From Kaistia algarum (GTDB taxonomy: Bacteria; Pseudomonadota; Alphaproteobacteria; Rhizobiales; Kaistiaceae): DNA of 64,000 bases. Every line of letters starts with the position of its first letter. Position 1 is the stretch's first letter. Position numbers and translations under genes: made by a program. The stretch covers positions 806,001 through 870,000 of the forward strand of contig NZ_JAPKNJ010000002.1 in assembly GCF_026343945.1 (NCBI RefSeq). Direction: 5' to 3'. Below are positions 1-9,361 of this stretch, one piece after another. A model generated the notes under the pieces. That model saw only the letters and a program-made list of their open reading frames with translations, searched no databases and was not told the DNA's origin.

Positions 1-345
1 GTGGGAGACGGCCGTGCGGGTCTCACTATCGAGGCGCTCGATCAGTTGCGAGCGCTGCGGCTCCTCGATCTCGCCTAGCAGATCGGTAGCGCGGTCGGCC
101 GACATGCCGGAGAGCAGCGTTGCCGCCCGCTCTAGCGGCATGTTGGCGACGACTTCGGCAGCATCCTCGAATTCTGGCTGGTCGAGAAGCTCGACCGCTC
201 GATCATCCGACAGACTCGCGACGACATCCGCCGCGTCCTCCGGTTCCTGTTCGTTCAGATGCTCGACGATATCCGCGACATGGCCGCGCTCAAGATCGAG
301 TTCTGCCACGTCGGCAGAACGCTCATCCAGGAGGTTCTTTTCCAT
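1..345 (-). CDS. MgtE N-domain protein, probable Mg2+ transporter (partial)
   Basis: The 115 codons in the window encode the N-terminal intracellular part of an MgtE-type protein; the rest lies before base 1. The reading begins MEKNLLDERSADVAELD and continues with helical repeats that place DAADVVASL, DAAEVVANM and RATDLLGEI at regular intervals, the pattern of the MgtE N domain. In the family this domain is a cytoplasmic Mg2+ sensor before a CBS pair and a five-helix channel. The ATG at 343-345 is preceded on its strand by AGGTGAG at good spacing. A complete second mgtE lies at 28738-30153, so the genome carries two family members. Whether this copy has the channel domain cannot be seen. Confidence 0.75.
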   Translation of the reverse strand, partial: MEKNLLDERSADVAELDLERGHVADIVEHLNEQEPEDAADVVASLSDDRAVELLDQPEFEDAAEVVANMPLERAATLLSGMSADRATDLLGEIEEPQRSQLIERLDSETRTAVSH

Positions 346-617
346 AGCTCACCTGTTCACGATCGGCCGCCGTGCCGATCCTGGTGAGCCGATCGAAACC
401 GGTCAGACCACTATCGCCACGGGCGGCAACCACATTCGACTGCTACTGTCGCTGGGCATGAGGTTGGGGGTTCCGGTTGTTGATGCTTCGCTTTCGCGGA
501 GCGGCTCATGAGGTGCGCCAGGCACCGCGCGGCGTCAAGTGAATTCCATGCGACAGAATGCACGAGGCGATACGTGCAACCGCCTGTCCTGCCGTGGCTT
601 TCGGGCGCCTGCGACCC

Positions 618-1061
618 TTAGCTGCGCATCGCCACCAGAATCGCGCCGAGCGCGATAAAGCCGACGCCGAGCCAGTTTTTGAAGGACAGTCTTTCACCGA
701 GCAAGGCTACGCCGAAGACGGCAACCATCACGACGCTGAGCTTATCGATCGGGGCCACGCGAGCGGCATCGCCCAGTTTCAGCGCCCGGAAATGGCAAAG
801 CCAGGATGCGCCGGTCGCAAGGCCCGACAGGACCAGAAAGACATAGGCGCGGGGCTGCACGGAGCCCAACGGCTGCCACTCGCCCAGCGCCGTCAGGATG
901 AAGACGATCGTCAGCAGAATGACGATGGTGCGGATGAAGGTTGCAAAATCGGAATTGATGCCGCCGACGCCAATCTTGGCGAAGATCGCCGTCAGGGCGG
1001 CGAAGACGGCGGAGAGCGCTGCCCAAAAGAGCCACGAAGACTGGATCGACGATATCGGCAT
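618..1061 (-). CDS. EamA-family small membrane transporter
   Basis: A 147-residue protein with about five hydrophobic segments. It has the length of single-EamA-domain members of the drug/metabolite transporter superfamily, half the usual ten-helix size. The N-terminal helix near residues 10-27 is followed by GVGGINSDFATFIRT, typical of the first helical hairpin. The C-terminus has the family's GERLSFKNWLGVGFIALGA-type ending. Such half-size proteins probably act as dimers; the substrate is unknown. GAGGA-like sequence (GCGAGGACTGG) precedes the ATG. It follows mrcA by 28 bases on the same strand, so it may be co-transcribed from the cell-wall operon. Confidence 0.75.
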   Translation of the reverse strand: MPISSIQSSWLFWAALSAVFAALTAIFAKIGVGGINSDFATFIRTIVILLTIVFILTALGEWQPLGSVQPRAYVFLVLSGLATGASWLCHFRALKLGDAARVAPIDKLSVVMVAVFGVALLGERLSFKNWLGVGFIALGAILVAMRS

Positions 1062-1089
1062 CCAGTCCTCGCGGTCGTAAAGCGGCGGA

Positions 1090-3525
1090 TCAGTAGAGCC
1101 CGCCGGTTCCGGAGATCACGGCGCGATCGGCTTCCGGCGCGACGGTCAAGGGCTGACCATTGGCGTCTGTCTGGCCGATGATCGAATAGGTATCGGGCGG
1201 CCCCGTTCCGGGCTTGAACGCTTCGAGGATCGTCCCCGGAGAATCGGGATTGGCTCGCATGCCGGTCTTGCGATCGATCGGGATCAGCGTCAGCCCTTCG
1301 GGCATGCGGAACGGGATCGCGGGCTTGTCGGCCAGCGCCAGCTTGAAGAACTCGGTCGCGATCGGTGCCGCGGCCTGGCCGCCGGTTTCGCCGCGGCCCA
1401 TCGGGCGTGGATTGTCATAGCCAAGGAACACACCGACGACGAGGTCAGGCGAATAGCCGATGAACCACGCGTCCTTGTAGTCGTTGGAGGTGCCGGTCTT
1501 GCCGGCGATCGGCTTGCCGACTTGCTTGACCACCGTCGCCGTACCGCGCTGGACGACGCCTTCCATCATCGACGTGATCTGGAAGGCCGTCATGGGATCG
1601 AGCACCTGCTCGCGATTATCCGTGATCGCCGGCTCATCCTGGTTCTTCCAGGAATCGGCGTCGCACCCCTCGCAGATGCGATCCTCATGCTTGTAGATCG
1701 TCTTGCCGAAACGATCCTGGATGCGATCGATCAGCGTCGGACGAACCTGGCGCCCGCCATTGGCGAACACAGAATATCCCGACACCATCTTGAGTACCGT
1801 CGTCTCCGAAGCGCCCAGCGCATTCGGTAGGAACGGCCCGAGATTATCGTAGACGCCGAAGCGCTTCGCATATTCGGCGACGAGCGGCATTCCCATGTCC
1901 TGGGCGAGGCGCACGGTCATGACGTTACGCGACTGCTCGATGCCGGTCCGGAGCGTCGATGGGCCGTAGAATTTCTGCGCATAGTTCTCCGGCCGCCAGA
2001 TCGGCTGGCCGAAGCCCGGATCGATCTCGATCGGGGCGTCCATCACCACCGAAGACGGCGTGTAGCCATTGTCGAGCGCCGCGGCATAGACGAACGGCTT
2101 AAACGACGAGCCCGGCTGACGCATCGCCTGCGTTGCCCGATTGAACTCGCTTTCCGCATAGGAGAAGCCGCCATCCATGGCCAGGACGCGGCCGGTATGG
2201 GGATCCATGACGACCATCGCGCCTTCGATCTCCGGCACCTGGTGCAGGCGGAACGCGCCGGGCTTGCCATCGGCCGCCTCGACGTAAACGACGTCGCCGA
2301 CCTTCAGCACACTCTCGACCGATTTGCGTCCACGCAGCGCCCAGCCCATCTCGGAAGCCGGGATCGTGCCGGTCTCGCGGTCGGCGAGCAACTTACCCGC
2401 ACCGTCGCGGCCCGGCTGCAGTCCGATCTCGGCGCCGTCCTTACTGACTTCGGTGACGATCGCAAGACGCCACTCATAGATGTCGGAAAGCGCCGTCACG
2501 GAGCCGACCGCCTCACCCCAGTCGCCTGAGATCGGCACGTTCTTGACCGGCCCGCGCCAGCCCCGCTCCTCATCGAAGGAGACGAGACCGTTCATCAAGG
2601 CCTGGCGGGCGATGACTTGAAGGCCGGGGTCCAGCGAGGTCCGCACCGACAAGCCGCCCTCGTAGAGAGCCTTTTCGCCGTAGATCTGCATGAGCTGGCG
2701 ACGCACTTCCTCGACGTAATAATCCGCGGCGAAGAGGTGCGGCTGAGAGGTGCGCTGCTTGACGCCGAGCGGCTGCGCCTTGGCGGCCGCGCCCTCGTCC
2801 GGCGTCGCGTAGCCGTTCTCGACCATGCGGTCGATGACCCAGTTGCGCCGCTCGATGGCGCGGTCGGGATAGCGGAAGGGGTTGTAGTTGTTCGGGCCCT
2901 TGGGCAAGGCGGCCAGATAGGCCGCCTCGGCGAGCGTCAGTTCATGCACGGACTTATCGAAATAGGACAGCGAAGCGGCGGCGACGCCGTAGGAGCCGAG
3001 ACCGAGGAAAATCTCGTTCAGATAGAGTTCGAGGATCTTGTCCTTCGAATTCGCCTGCTCGATTCGAAGCGAGAGAATCGCTTCCTTGATCTTGCGGTCG
3101 ATCGTGCGCTCGTTGGTGAGCAGGAAGTTCTTGGCGACCTGCTGGGTGATCGTCGAGGCGCCGATCATGCGGCCGTTCGAGGAGAGCGCCGAGATATTCT
3201 GCAGGCCGGCGCGTAAGATGCCGTAATAGTCGAGGCCGGAATGCTCGTAGAAATTCTTGTCTTCAGCCGAGATGAACGCTGCCTTGACGCGGTCGGGAAC
3301 GGCCTGGATCGGCAGATAGAGCCGCCGCTCGCGGGCATATTCGGCCACGAGCTGGCCGTCGGCCGCGTGGATCCGCGTGGTTACCGGCGGCTCATACTTC
3401 GCCAGAACCTCAACCGATGGCAGGCCGCCCGTCAGACTCGAGACGTACCAGGCCACACCCGCTGCAACCACCAGAAAAAACACGGCGCCTATCCCAAATA
3501 AATAGCCGATCAGTCGCAGAAACAT
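1090..3525 (-). CDS. mrcA: Penicillin-binding protein 1A (bifunctional transglycosylase/transpeptidase)
   Basis: This 811-residue class A PBP polymerises lipid II into glycan strands and cross-links the peptides in the periplasm. One N-terminal membrane anchor covers about residues 5-29. The GT51 domain shows the catalytic EDKNFYEHSG motif, with the glutamate at 88, then GASTITQQVAKN at 123-133. An OB-like insertion lies between the two catalytic domains. The transpeptidase domain has SSFK (serine 473), SRN (531-533) and KTG (675-677), so all active-site motifs are intact. It lies downstream of the amidase at 3846-5147 on the same strand, the usual alphaproteobacterial neighbour. The commonly following prfB is absent; an EamA gene follows instead. 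Confidence 0.97.
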   Translation of the reverse strand: MFLRLIGYLFGIGAVFFLVVAAGVAWYVSSLTGGLPSVEVLAKYEPPVTTRIHAADGQLVAEYARERRLYLPIQAVPDRVKAAFISAEDKNFYEHSGLDYYGILRAGLQNISALSSNGRMIGASTITQQVAKNFLLTNERTIDRKIKEAILSLRIEQANSKDKILELYLNEIFLGLGSYGVAAASLSYFDKSVHELTLAEAAYLAALPKGPNNYNPFRYPDRAIERRNWVIDRMVENGYATPDEGAAAKAQPLGVKQRTSQPHLFAADYYVEEVRRQLMQIYGEKALYEGGLSVRTSLDPGLQVIARQALMNGLVSFDEERGWRGPVKNVPISGDWGEAVGSVTALSDIYEWRLAIVTEVSKDGAEIGLQPGRDGAGKLLADRETGTIPASEMGWALRGRKSVESVLKVGDVVYVEAADGKPGAFRLHQVPEIEGAMVVMDPHTGRVLAMDGGFSYAESEFNRATQAMRQPGSSFKPFVYAAALDNGYTPSSVVMDAPIEIDPGFGQPIWRPENYAQKFYGPSTLRTGIEQSRNVMTVRLAQDMGMPLVAEYAKRFGVYDNLGPFLPNALGASETTVLKMVSGYSVFANGGRQVRPTLIDRIQDRFGKTIYKHEDRICEGCDADSWKNQDEPAITDNREQVLDPMTAFQITSMMEGVVQRGTATVVKQVGKPIAGKTGTSNDYKDAWFIGYSPDLVVGVFLGYDNPRPMGRGETGGQAAAPIATEFFKLALADKPAIPFRMPEGLTLIPIDRKTGMRANPDSPGTILEAFKPGTGPPDTYSIIGQTDANGQPLTVAPEADRAVISGTGGLY

Positions 3526-3845
3526 GTCGCTCGCGTTCCCCGTCGATCCGCCATCCTCGGCAAACCGGCCTGCCGAAAGGACGAATCCCGGTCAGAATTC
3601 CATTCCGGCCCGAAAGCAACGCCTCCCGGCAGCTGACTCGTGTCAGACGGAGCGCGCGACCCATTCCAGGTGCCGACTATCGTCGAGTAGCTTCCGCAAA
3701 GGTTCGGCACTTCCAGGCTCCAACCCAATCGTCCGGTTTCGATAGACCCGATATGGTCTCTCTTCCAGCCGATTTGTGGAGATTGTGGGGCGCACTCGCC
3801 TCCAGCCGGCCGCGGCCGCCCGCCGTGTCCTCGCGGCAACAGCCC
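3526..3845. other. Non-coding gap between amidase gene and mrcA
   Basis: These 320 bases separate two co-directional minus-strand genes. Open frames here are GC-rich accidental readings without family resemblance. I see no clear terminator hairpin. The distance is long enough for mrcA to have its own promoter, but no convincing -35/-10 pair stands out. Confidence 0.4.
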
Positions 3846-5147
3846 TCATGGCGTCGACGCCGCCGGCGTGATGCTGCCCGTCGACTGAGCCACCCGCATG
3901 CGGAAATAGCTGTCGATCGCCTGCTTCATCGCCGTGGCGGTGCTCTGCTGCCATTCGGTGGATTTCAGCAACTTCTCGTCATCCGGGTTCGACAAATAAC
4001 CAAGCTCGACCAGCGCAGAGGGCACGTCCGGGGCCTTCAGGACAACGAACCCGGCCTGCTGGTGCGCGTGCTTGAAGAAGTGCACCTTGGGACCGAGTTC
4101 CTTGATCATATTGCGCGCGAAGACGACTGCGAAATTCTTCGTCTCCCGGCGCGCGAGATCGATCAGAATGTCCGAGACCTCGTTGGTATCCTCGGTGATG
4201 GCAACGCCGGCAAGAATATCGGACTTGTTTTCCGATTCGGCGATCTGCGCCGCCATGCGGTCCGAGGCCTTTTCCGACAGCGTGTAGATCGTTGCGCCCC
4301 GCACGTCGCCGCCCCAGAACGAATCGGCGTGGATGGAGACAAAGAGGTCGGCACGGCGGGCGCGGGCGAAGGCGACGCGGCCGCCGAGCGAGACGAAGGT
4401 ATCGTCGCTCCGCGTCATCGACACATCATAGCGCCCGTCCGCCGCCAGCTTGGCCTCAAGAATTTCGGCGAAAGAGAGGACGATGTCCTTCTCCATCGTG
4501 CCCGACTTGGCGATCGCACCGGAATCGATGCCGCCATGACCCGGATCGATGACAATCCGCAGCCGGCCGTCAGAAGCCTGCGCGGGCGCCGCCGGAGCCG
4601 TCGCCTCCTGGGCCGCAACGGCAGCCTTCTCGGCGCTTCGATAGGTGCGGACGGCGTCGGCGAACGCCTCACGGGTCGTCGGCACCATGTCGACGACGAG
4701 TTTCGCCGGCTGGTCGCCGGCCGGCGGCAGAACGAAGGATTTGTCGACGGAGACCGGAGCTGTCAGGTCGAGGACGATGCGGGACTTGCCGGCCGATATC
4801 ATGCCGTAGCGGAACGCCGAGGCGAGACCCTTGCCCGAGGCTCCCGCCCCGTCCGGCAGCGCGAACCGAACCCGCGGCAGATCGATGACCACCCGATCCG
4901 GCTCGTCGAGAACGAACACTGAAACGTCCGTTGCCTCGCTCAAATCCATAACAAAGCGCGTGCGCTGGTCGTCGCCAACGATCCGCGCGTCGTGAGCCAC
5001 CACTTCGGAAGCCGCCGGATCGGCCGTAATCGCAGGCGCACTATTGGCCGGCGCGGCCGACAGCAGCGCGACCGCGCAAGCCGTAGCCACGATCCGTCCG
5101 ACCCACCGGAACAAGGATCCGGCCGATGTTATGCGTCGCTTCTGCAT
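3846..5147 (-). CDS. N-acetylmuramoyl-L-alanine amidase (AmiC type)
   Basis: A 433-residue secreted zinc amidase that removes stem peptides from peptidoglycan, normally during daughter-cell separation. From the chosen ATG at 5145-5147 the protein starts MQKRRITSAG with a basic n-region, a hydrophobic core and an SAAPANSAPA signal cleavage region. An AMIN domain follows (residues about 60-150, with RFVMDLSEATDVSVFV), then an alanine-rich linker and an Amidase_3 domain. That domain shows IVIDPGHGGIDSGA, SIHADSFW and PSALVELGYLSNPDDE, which carry the zinc-binding histidines and the catalytic glutamate. An in-frame start 48 codons upstream would put a charged extension before the signal peptide and is less likely. 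The gene is divergent from rne. Confidence 0.93.
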   Translation of the reverse strand: MQKRRITSAGSLFRWVGRIVATACAVALLSAAPANSAPAITADPAASEVVAHDARIVGDDQRTRFVMDLSEATDVSVFVLDEPDRVVIDLPRVRFALPDGAGASGKGLASAFRYGMISAGKSRIVLDLTAPVSVDKSFVLPPAGDQPAKLVVDMVPTTREAFADAVRTYRSAEKAAVAAQEATAPAAPAQASDGRLRIVIDPGHGGIDSGAIAKSGTMEKDIVLSFAEILEAKLAADGRYDVSMTRSDDTFVSLGGRVAFARARRADLFVSIHADSFWGGDVRGATIYTLSEKASDRMAAQIAESENKSDILAGVAITEDTNEVSDILIDLARRETKNFAVVFARNMIKELGPKVHFFKHAHQQAGFVVLKAPDVPSALVELGYLSNPDDEKLLKSTEWQQSTATAMKQAIDSYFRMRVAQSTGSITPAASTP

Positions 5148-5189
5148 GCGTTCCGCTGGTTCGATCTGTCCGCCGTGGCGGACCACCGC

Positions 5190-5218
5190 TATGTAGACGA
5201 TTAGGCGTGAATGGTTAA
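5190..5218 (-). promoter_or_regulatory. Candidate sigma-70-type promoter of the amidase gene
   Basis: On the minus strand TTAACC (5213-5218) and TACATA (5190-5195) are separated by exactly 17 bases, about 45 bases before the amidase ATG. Both hexamers are imperfect and this is a visual match only. Confidence 0.35.
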
Positions 5219-5284
5219 CCCAAACTTCACGCGAGCGCTTCCGATCGCCCGTCTTCCCAGCTGCCGGCCCCGATTTCAAGAACC

Positions 5285-5313
5285 TTGCCAAGAATCGTCC
5301 TGTTGCCTAAAAG
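5285..5313 (+). promoter_or_regulatory. Candidate rne promoter
   Basis: TTGCCA (5285-5290) and TAAAAG (5308-5313) are separated by 17 bases. If used, transcription would start near 5320 and leave an rne leader of about 500 bases. Long leaders are the known setting for RNase E autoregulation in enterobacteria. The match is by eye and alternatives are possible. Confidence 0.3.
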
Positions 5314-5816
5314 GAACGACGGAATTCATCCTCCAACCGGTACGCCGCATAAGTGGCAAATCCGGTGCGATGCGGTGGGGCTACGAGGGACAGTCAGGCC
5401 AGAGGCTAGGCCTTGGTTGTCTTGCGAATGTCTTGCGCTCAAACTGGTGCTCGGTCGGAGGATGGGACAGGCATCCTCGCCGCGCATGGCGTTCCTATTT
5501 TCCACGCGCATTTTGAGGGTCGCCTGCGGTCAAGACAGCGGGCTTGCTAGGCTCGCCTGTCTCCCCTTGGAGGCGCCGTCCCCGCGCCCCCGCGAAGTAC
5601 AGGTTTCAAGCGCGTATTCATGGTTCTGCCGATATTTCCCCTCTCCGCCAGCAAGGTACCGGACCGTTCCGGCGCCGGGGCGTCGATGGGTCCGGCGGGG
5701 GAACGCGCGCTCCTATCCTTCTTCTTCCCCCATAATCGTCTCCGCGCGACCAGCGCGGCATCGGCGCACTGCGCCGGCCGCAGCCTCGCGCGCGGAGGCC
5801 CCGGAGAGTTTTCAAT
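5314..5816 (+). other. Long untranslated leader region of rne
   Basis: About 500 bases before the rne ATG contain no convincing gene. A small perfect hairpin GAGGATG/CATCCTC lies near 5457-5477, and GC-rich foldable sequence covers 5570-5780. GGAGAG sits 8 bases before the ATG. By analogy with enterobacterial rne, this leader may be the target of RNase E feedback cleavage; that is inference. Confidence 0.4.
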
Positions 5817-8567
5817 ATGGCGAACAAGATGCTCATCGATTCCACCCATCCCGAGGAGACTCGGGTGGTGGTGGTGCGCGGCAACCGGGTCGAGGAATTC
5901 GACTTCGAGTCCGCGAGCCGCAAGCAGCTGCGTGGCAATATCTATCTAGCCAAGGTCACGCGCGTCGAGCCGTCGCTGCAGGCCGCCTTTGTCGAATATG
6001 GCGGCAATCGCCACGGCTTCCTGGCTTTTTCCGAAATCCACCCGGACTATTACCAGATTCCCGTCGCCGACCGTCAGGCGCTGATCGACGCCGAAGAGGC
6101 TGAAGAGCGCGAGGCGGAAGAGCGGGCGACGCGCCAGAGCGCTCGCCGCCAGCCCCGTTCGTCGAGCCGCCAGGCCGCAGCCGGATCCGACCAGGTTTCC
6201 GAATCACCGTCCGAAAGTGGCGAGCCAGCGGAGGGCACTGCCTCCGATGAAGCGCGTTCGTCCGACGAAGCGTCGGCCGCTTCCGAGGGGACCGAGACCA
6301 ACGACGCGGAAGGCACGGACAACGATCATCCCGAACTCGACGCGCCCGCTTCCGACAGCCATGTCGAAGAGGTCGGCGCCGAGGAAGAGCATCCCGAGGA
6401 CCAGGTCGAATCGGTCGGTGCCGAGGACGCGCTCGAGGAGCTTCCGGAGCGGCGGCGCGCCCGTGCCCGCCAATACAAGATTCAGGAAGTGATCAAGCGC
6501 CGCCAGGTGCTGCTCGTCCAGGTCGTGAAGGAAGAGCGCGGCAACAAGGGCGCGGCGCTCACCACCTATCTCTCGCTCGCCGGTCGTTATTCCGTGCTGA
6601 TGCCGAACACGGCCCGCGGCGGCGGCATTTCGCGCAAGATCACCAACACGGCCGACCGCAAGCGGCTTAAGGAAGTCGCGCAGGATCTCGAAGTGCCGGA
6701 AGGCATGGGCGTCATCCTCCGGACGGCCGGCGCCTCGCGCACCAAGGCCGAGGTCAAGCGCGACTTTGAATATCTGCTGCGCCTTTGGGAGAATGTCCGT
6801 GAGCTGACGCTGCGTTCGGCGGCGCCGACCCTCGTCTATGAGGAAGGCAGCCTGATCAAGCGGTCGATCCGTGATCTCTACAACAAGGACATCGACGAGG
6901 TTCTCGTCGCCGGCGATGACGGCTATCGCGAGGCCAAGGACTTCATGCGCATGCTCATGCCGAGTCATGCCAAGAATGTTCAGCCCTATCGCGAGACGCA
7001 GCCGATCTTCGCGCGCTACGCCGTCGAGGCGCAGCTCGACGCGATGTTCTCACCCCAGGTAACGCTGAAGTCCGGCGGCTATCTGGTGATCAACCAGACC
7101 GAGGCGCTCGTCGCCATCGATGTGAATTCGGGCCGCTCGACGCGCGAGCACAATATCGAAGACACCGCCTACCAGACCAATCTGGAAGCGGCCGAGGAAG
7201 TGGCGCGCCAGTTGCGCCTGCGCGATCTCGCCGGCCTTATCGTCATCGACTTCATCGACATGGAGGAGAAGCGCAACAACCGGGCGGTCGAGAACAAGCT
7301 CAAGACGGCGCTGAAGAACGATCGCGCGCGCATCCAGGTCGGCCGGATCTCGCATTTCGGCCTGATGGAAATGTCGCGCCAGCGCATTCGCACCGGCGTC
7401 GTCGAAAGCTCGATGGAGGTCTGCCCGCACTGCCATGGCACCGGCCATGTCCGTGCGCCGGCATCGGTCGCGCTGCATGTGTTGCGTTCGATCGAGGACG
7501 GCCTGCTCAAGGGTGCGACCCACAATCTGATCATCCGCACGCGCACCGTCGTCGCGCTTTATATCCTCAACCAGAAGCGCACCCATCTCGCGGAGATCGA
7601 GCAGAGCTTCGGCATCTCGATCACCATTCTGGCGGACGAGACCGTTGCCTCCGCAGCGCATTACACGCTGGAGCGCGGCGAGCCCGTCGTGCCGCGTGAG
7701 TTGCCCGCGCCGCCGCCTGTGATCGTGCAGCCCGATTCGATCGAGCCGGAAGAGGAAGCCGCCGAGGCGGAAGAGGAAGCCGAGGTCGAGGTCGAAGCCG
7801 AGGCGACCGAGACTGAGCCCTCGACGGCCAGCGCCGAGCGCGAAGACGGAGCGCGCCGCAAGCGCCGCCGTCGTCGGCGTCGTCGGGGTGCCGACGGCGC
7901 TGTCGTGCCGGGTGATGCCGCCGCAGGCGAAGCCGGCGACGCAGAGACCGCCGACGACGAGACTGGCGAAGATGCCGGCGAAGACAGTGCCGACGCTGAA
8001 CCGGTCGAGGCCCGCGAGGGTGAAGCCGGCGATGCGAACGACACCGAGGAAGGCCGCCGCCGCCGCCGCCGCGGACGTCGGGGCGGCCGTCGCGGCCGCC
8101 GGGCACCCGGCGATGTCGAGGGCAGCGAGGACGAGGCAGCCGGCGAATCGGGACAGGCGGCACTCGAACTCGACGAAACCGGCGAAGTGCAGTCCGAGGG
8201 CTTCATCGAAGTCGAGCCGGAAGGCATTCGCGACATCGACCCCGAGGATGCCGGCGACCGCCTGATCGCGGACGATATCCCCGTCGCCGATGTCGGGGAG
8301 ATGGAGGTTCCGCTGTTCGACCCAATCGACGACCAGCCGGAACTCGACATGCCAGAGGTCGGCGATACGGAAGACGATGAGCCCGAAGACGAGGCCCAGG
8401 GACTTCATATCACCACCGAGGATGTGATCTCGCGTCAGAGCGCCGATCCGGAAGGCCTAGACGACGAATCCATGGTCGACGGGCCCAATACCCAGCCTCC
8501 GGCCGAGCCCGAGGCGCCAGTCGAGGACAGCCGGCCCAAGCGGGGCGGCTGGTGGCAGCGTCGCTAG
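5817..8567 (+). CDS. rne: Ribonuclease E
   Basis: A 916-residue endoribonuclease that initiates mRNA decay and processes stable RNA precursors, acting as a tetrameric degradosome scaffold. The N-terminus (MANKMLIDSTHPEETRVVVV) and S1 domain are split by a long acidic, serine-rich insertion at about residues 92-210, as in alphaproteobacterial RNase E. The catalytic Mg2+ aspartates are in VAIDVNSGR (D435) and VIDFIDMEEKRN (D478), spaced as D303/D346 of the E. coli enzyme. The zinc-link motif CPHC is at 536-539. The C-terminal third is disordered, with arginine-rich blocks (about 680-690 and 745-760) in acidic sequence, suited to RNA and partner binding. A strong terminator follows at 8694-8730. 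Confidence 0.97.
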   Translation: MANKMLIDSTHPEETRVVVVRGNRVEEFDFESASRKQLRGNIYLAKVTRVEPSLQAAFVEYGGNRHGFLAFSEIHPDYYQIPVADRQALIDAEEAEEREAEERATRQSARRQPRSSSRQAAAGSDQVSESPSESGEPAEGTASDEARSSDEASAASEGTETNDAEGTDNDHPELDAPASDSHVEEVGAEEEHPEDQVESVGAEDALEELPERRRARARQYKIQEVIKRRQVLLVQVVKEERGNKGAALTTYLSLAGRYSVLMPNTARGGGISRKITNTADRKRLKEVAQDLEVPEGMGVILRTAGASRTKAEVKRDFEYLLRLWENVRELTLRSAAPTLVYEEGSLIKRSIRDLYNKDIDEVLVAGDDGYREAKDFMRMLMPSHAKNVQPYRETQPIFARYAVEAQLDAMFSPQVTLKSGGYLVINQTEALVAIDVNSGRSTREHNIEDTAYQTNLEAAEEVARQLRLRDLAGLIVIDFIDMEEKRNNRAVENKLKTALKNDRARIQVGRISHFGLMEMSRQRIRTGVVESSMEVCPHCHGTGHVRAPASVALHVLRSIEDGLLKGATHNLIIRTRTVVALYILNQKRTHLAEIEQSFGISITILADETVASAAHYTLERGEPVVPRELPAPPPVIVQPDSIEPEEEAAEAEEEAEVEVEAEATETEPSTASAEREDGARRKRRRRRRRRGADGAVVPGDAAAGEAGDAETADDETGEDAGEDSADAEPVEAREGEAGDANDTEEGRRRRRRGRRGGRRGRRAPGDVEGSEDEAAGESGQAALELDETGEVQSEGFIEVEPEGIRDIDPEDAGDRLIADDIPVADVGEMEVPLFDPIDDQPELDMPEVGDTEDDEPEDEAQGLHITTEDVISRQSADPEGLDDESMVDGPNTQPPAEPEAPVEDSRPKRGGWWQRR

Positions 8568-8585
8568 ACGCTTCGAGCGGCTAGA

Positions 8586-8631
8586 GCATCGGACCGAAAA
8601 GTGGAATCCGGTTTTCGGGTCCATCCGATGC
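8586..8631. repeat. Intergenic foldback repeat after rne
   Basis: GCATCGGACCGAAAA is followed by an 11-base spacer and by TTTTCGGGTCCATCCGATGC, an imperfect inverted partner. This architecture (CTAGAGCATC, GAAAAGTGGAA, CCGGTTTTCGG, GATGC) matches a short palindromic element scattered between genes in many Hyphomicrobiales. It lies just after the rne stop. Family membership is from memory; no second copy was seen in this window. Confidence 0.6.
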
Positions 8632-8693
8632 GAAGACAAAGAGATAGATTGCCTCTTCGCGTCCGGTAGGACGCACGGCGATCTAGGCCGTCG

Positions 8694-8730
8694 TGCAAAA
8701 GGCCCGCGCGGTTCGCGCGGGCCTTTTGCA
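8694..8730 (+). terminator. Strong intrinsic terminator of rne
   Basis: A perfect 17-bp stem (8694-8710 with 8714-8730) closes a three-base loop. The GC-rich core is GGCCCGCGCG and the strand ends in TTTT; AAAA on the opposite flank makes it potentially bidirectional. It accounts for most of the structured sequence in the gap between rne and the next gene. I see nothing else definite in 8731-8897. Confidence 0.85.
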
Positions 8731-8897
8731 TTTCAAAGATCGAGGACGAGGCACGTCGCGGCCGCCGGTCTCTTGGGGCGCACCGCGACGGATGAGCGCA
8801 AGAGAGCGTCGATCGGGGACTCGCCGGCCGAGGGCTTTGACTTGGCCAGCGCGTGGCGCCATAAGGCTGTCAGGACCTTGAACGGAGACTGCCGCGG

Positions 8898-9302
8898 ATG
8901 GGCTGGTTCCTGACCGAACTCTTTACCTGGTGGAACGGCCAGACCATGGGCACGCGCTTCTTTACGTGGCGCAAGGGCGAAAAGGTCGGCACCGACGAAT
9001 TCGGCAACACCTATTACCGCACGCCCGACAAGTACCACACGGCCGGCGGATCGGCTGAACGGCGCTGGGTCATCTATAATGGCTATGCCGAGGCGTCGAA
9101 GATTCCGACCGGCTGGCACGGCTGGATGCACCACCGCATCGACACGCCGCCCTCCTCCCAGGACTACAAGCCGCTCGATTGGCAGAAGCCGCACAAGGCG
9201 AACCCTACCGGTACGCCCCTCGCCTATCGGCCCAAGGGCTCAATCGTCGGCGCCGACCAGCGCCCCCGCGTCGCCGCCGACTACGACGCCTGGACGCCCT
9301 AG
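8898..9302 (+). CDS. NADH:ubiquinone oxidoreductase accessory subunit NDUFA12
   Basis: A 134-residue homologue of mitochondrial complex I subunit NDUFA12 (B17.2), one of few supernumerary subunits shared with alphaproteobacteria. Diagnostic segments are GTDEFGNTYY near residues 30-40, ERRWVIYNGYAEASKIP at about 54-70, and GWHGWMHHRIDTPP after it. It is expected on the cytoplasmic peripheral arm of complex I. No nuo genes lie nearby, the usual situation for this gene. It is monocistronic here, between the rne terminator and an unrelated orphan. Confidence 0.95.
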   Translation: MGWFLTELFTWWNGQTMGTRFFTWRKGEKVGTDEFGNTYYRTPDKYHTAGGSAERRWVIYNGYAEASKIPTGWHGWMHHRIDTPPSSQDYKPLDWQKPHKANPTGTPLAYRPKGSIVGADQRPRVAADYDAWTP

Positions 9303-9361
9303 TTCGGATTTTTGGGGACGCTCCGTTCCAGTCAAGCTGTCTTGTGCCTTTCGGGCGTTCG

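Noticed and set aside
3417..4922. 501-codon plus-strand open frame opposite the amidase gene
   Set aside because: It is a low-complexity Arg/His-rich product; the amidase on the minus strand is certain.
7050..8408. 452-codon open frame opposite the rne C-terminus
   Set aside because: It arises from the acidic and arginine repeats of RNase E read backwards; no motif is present.
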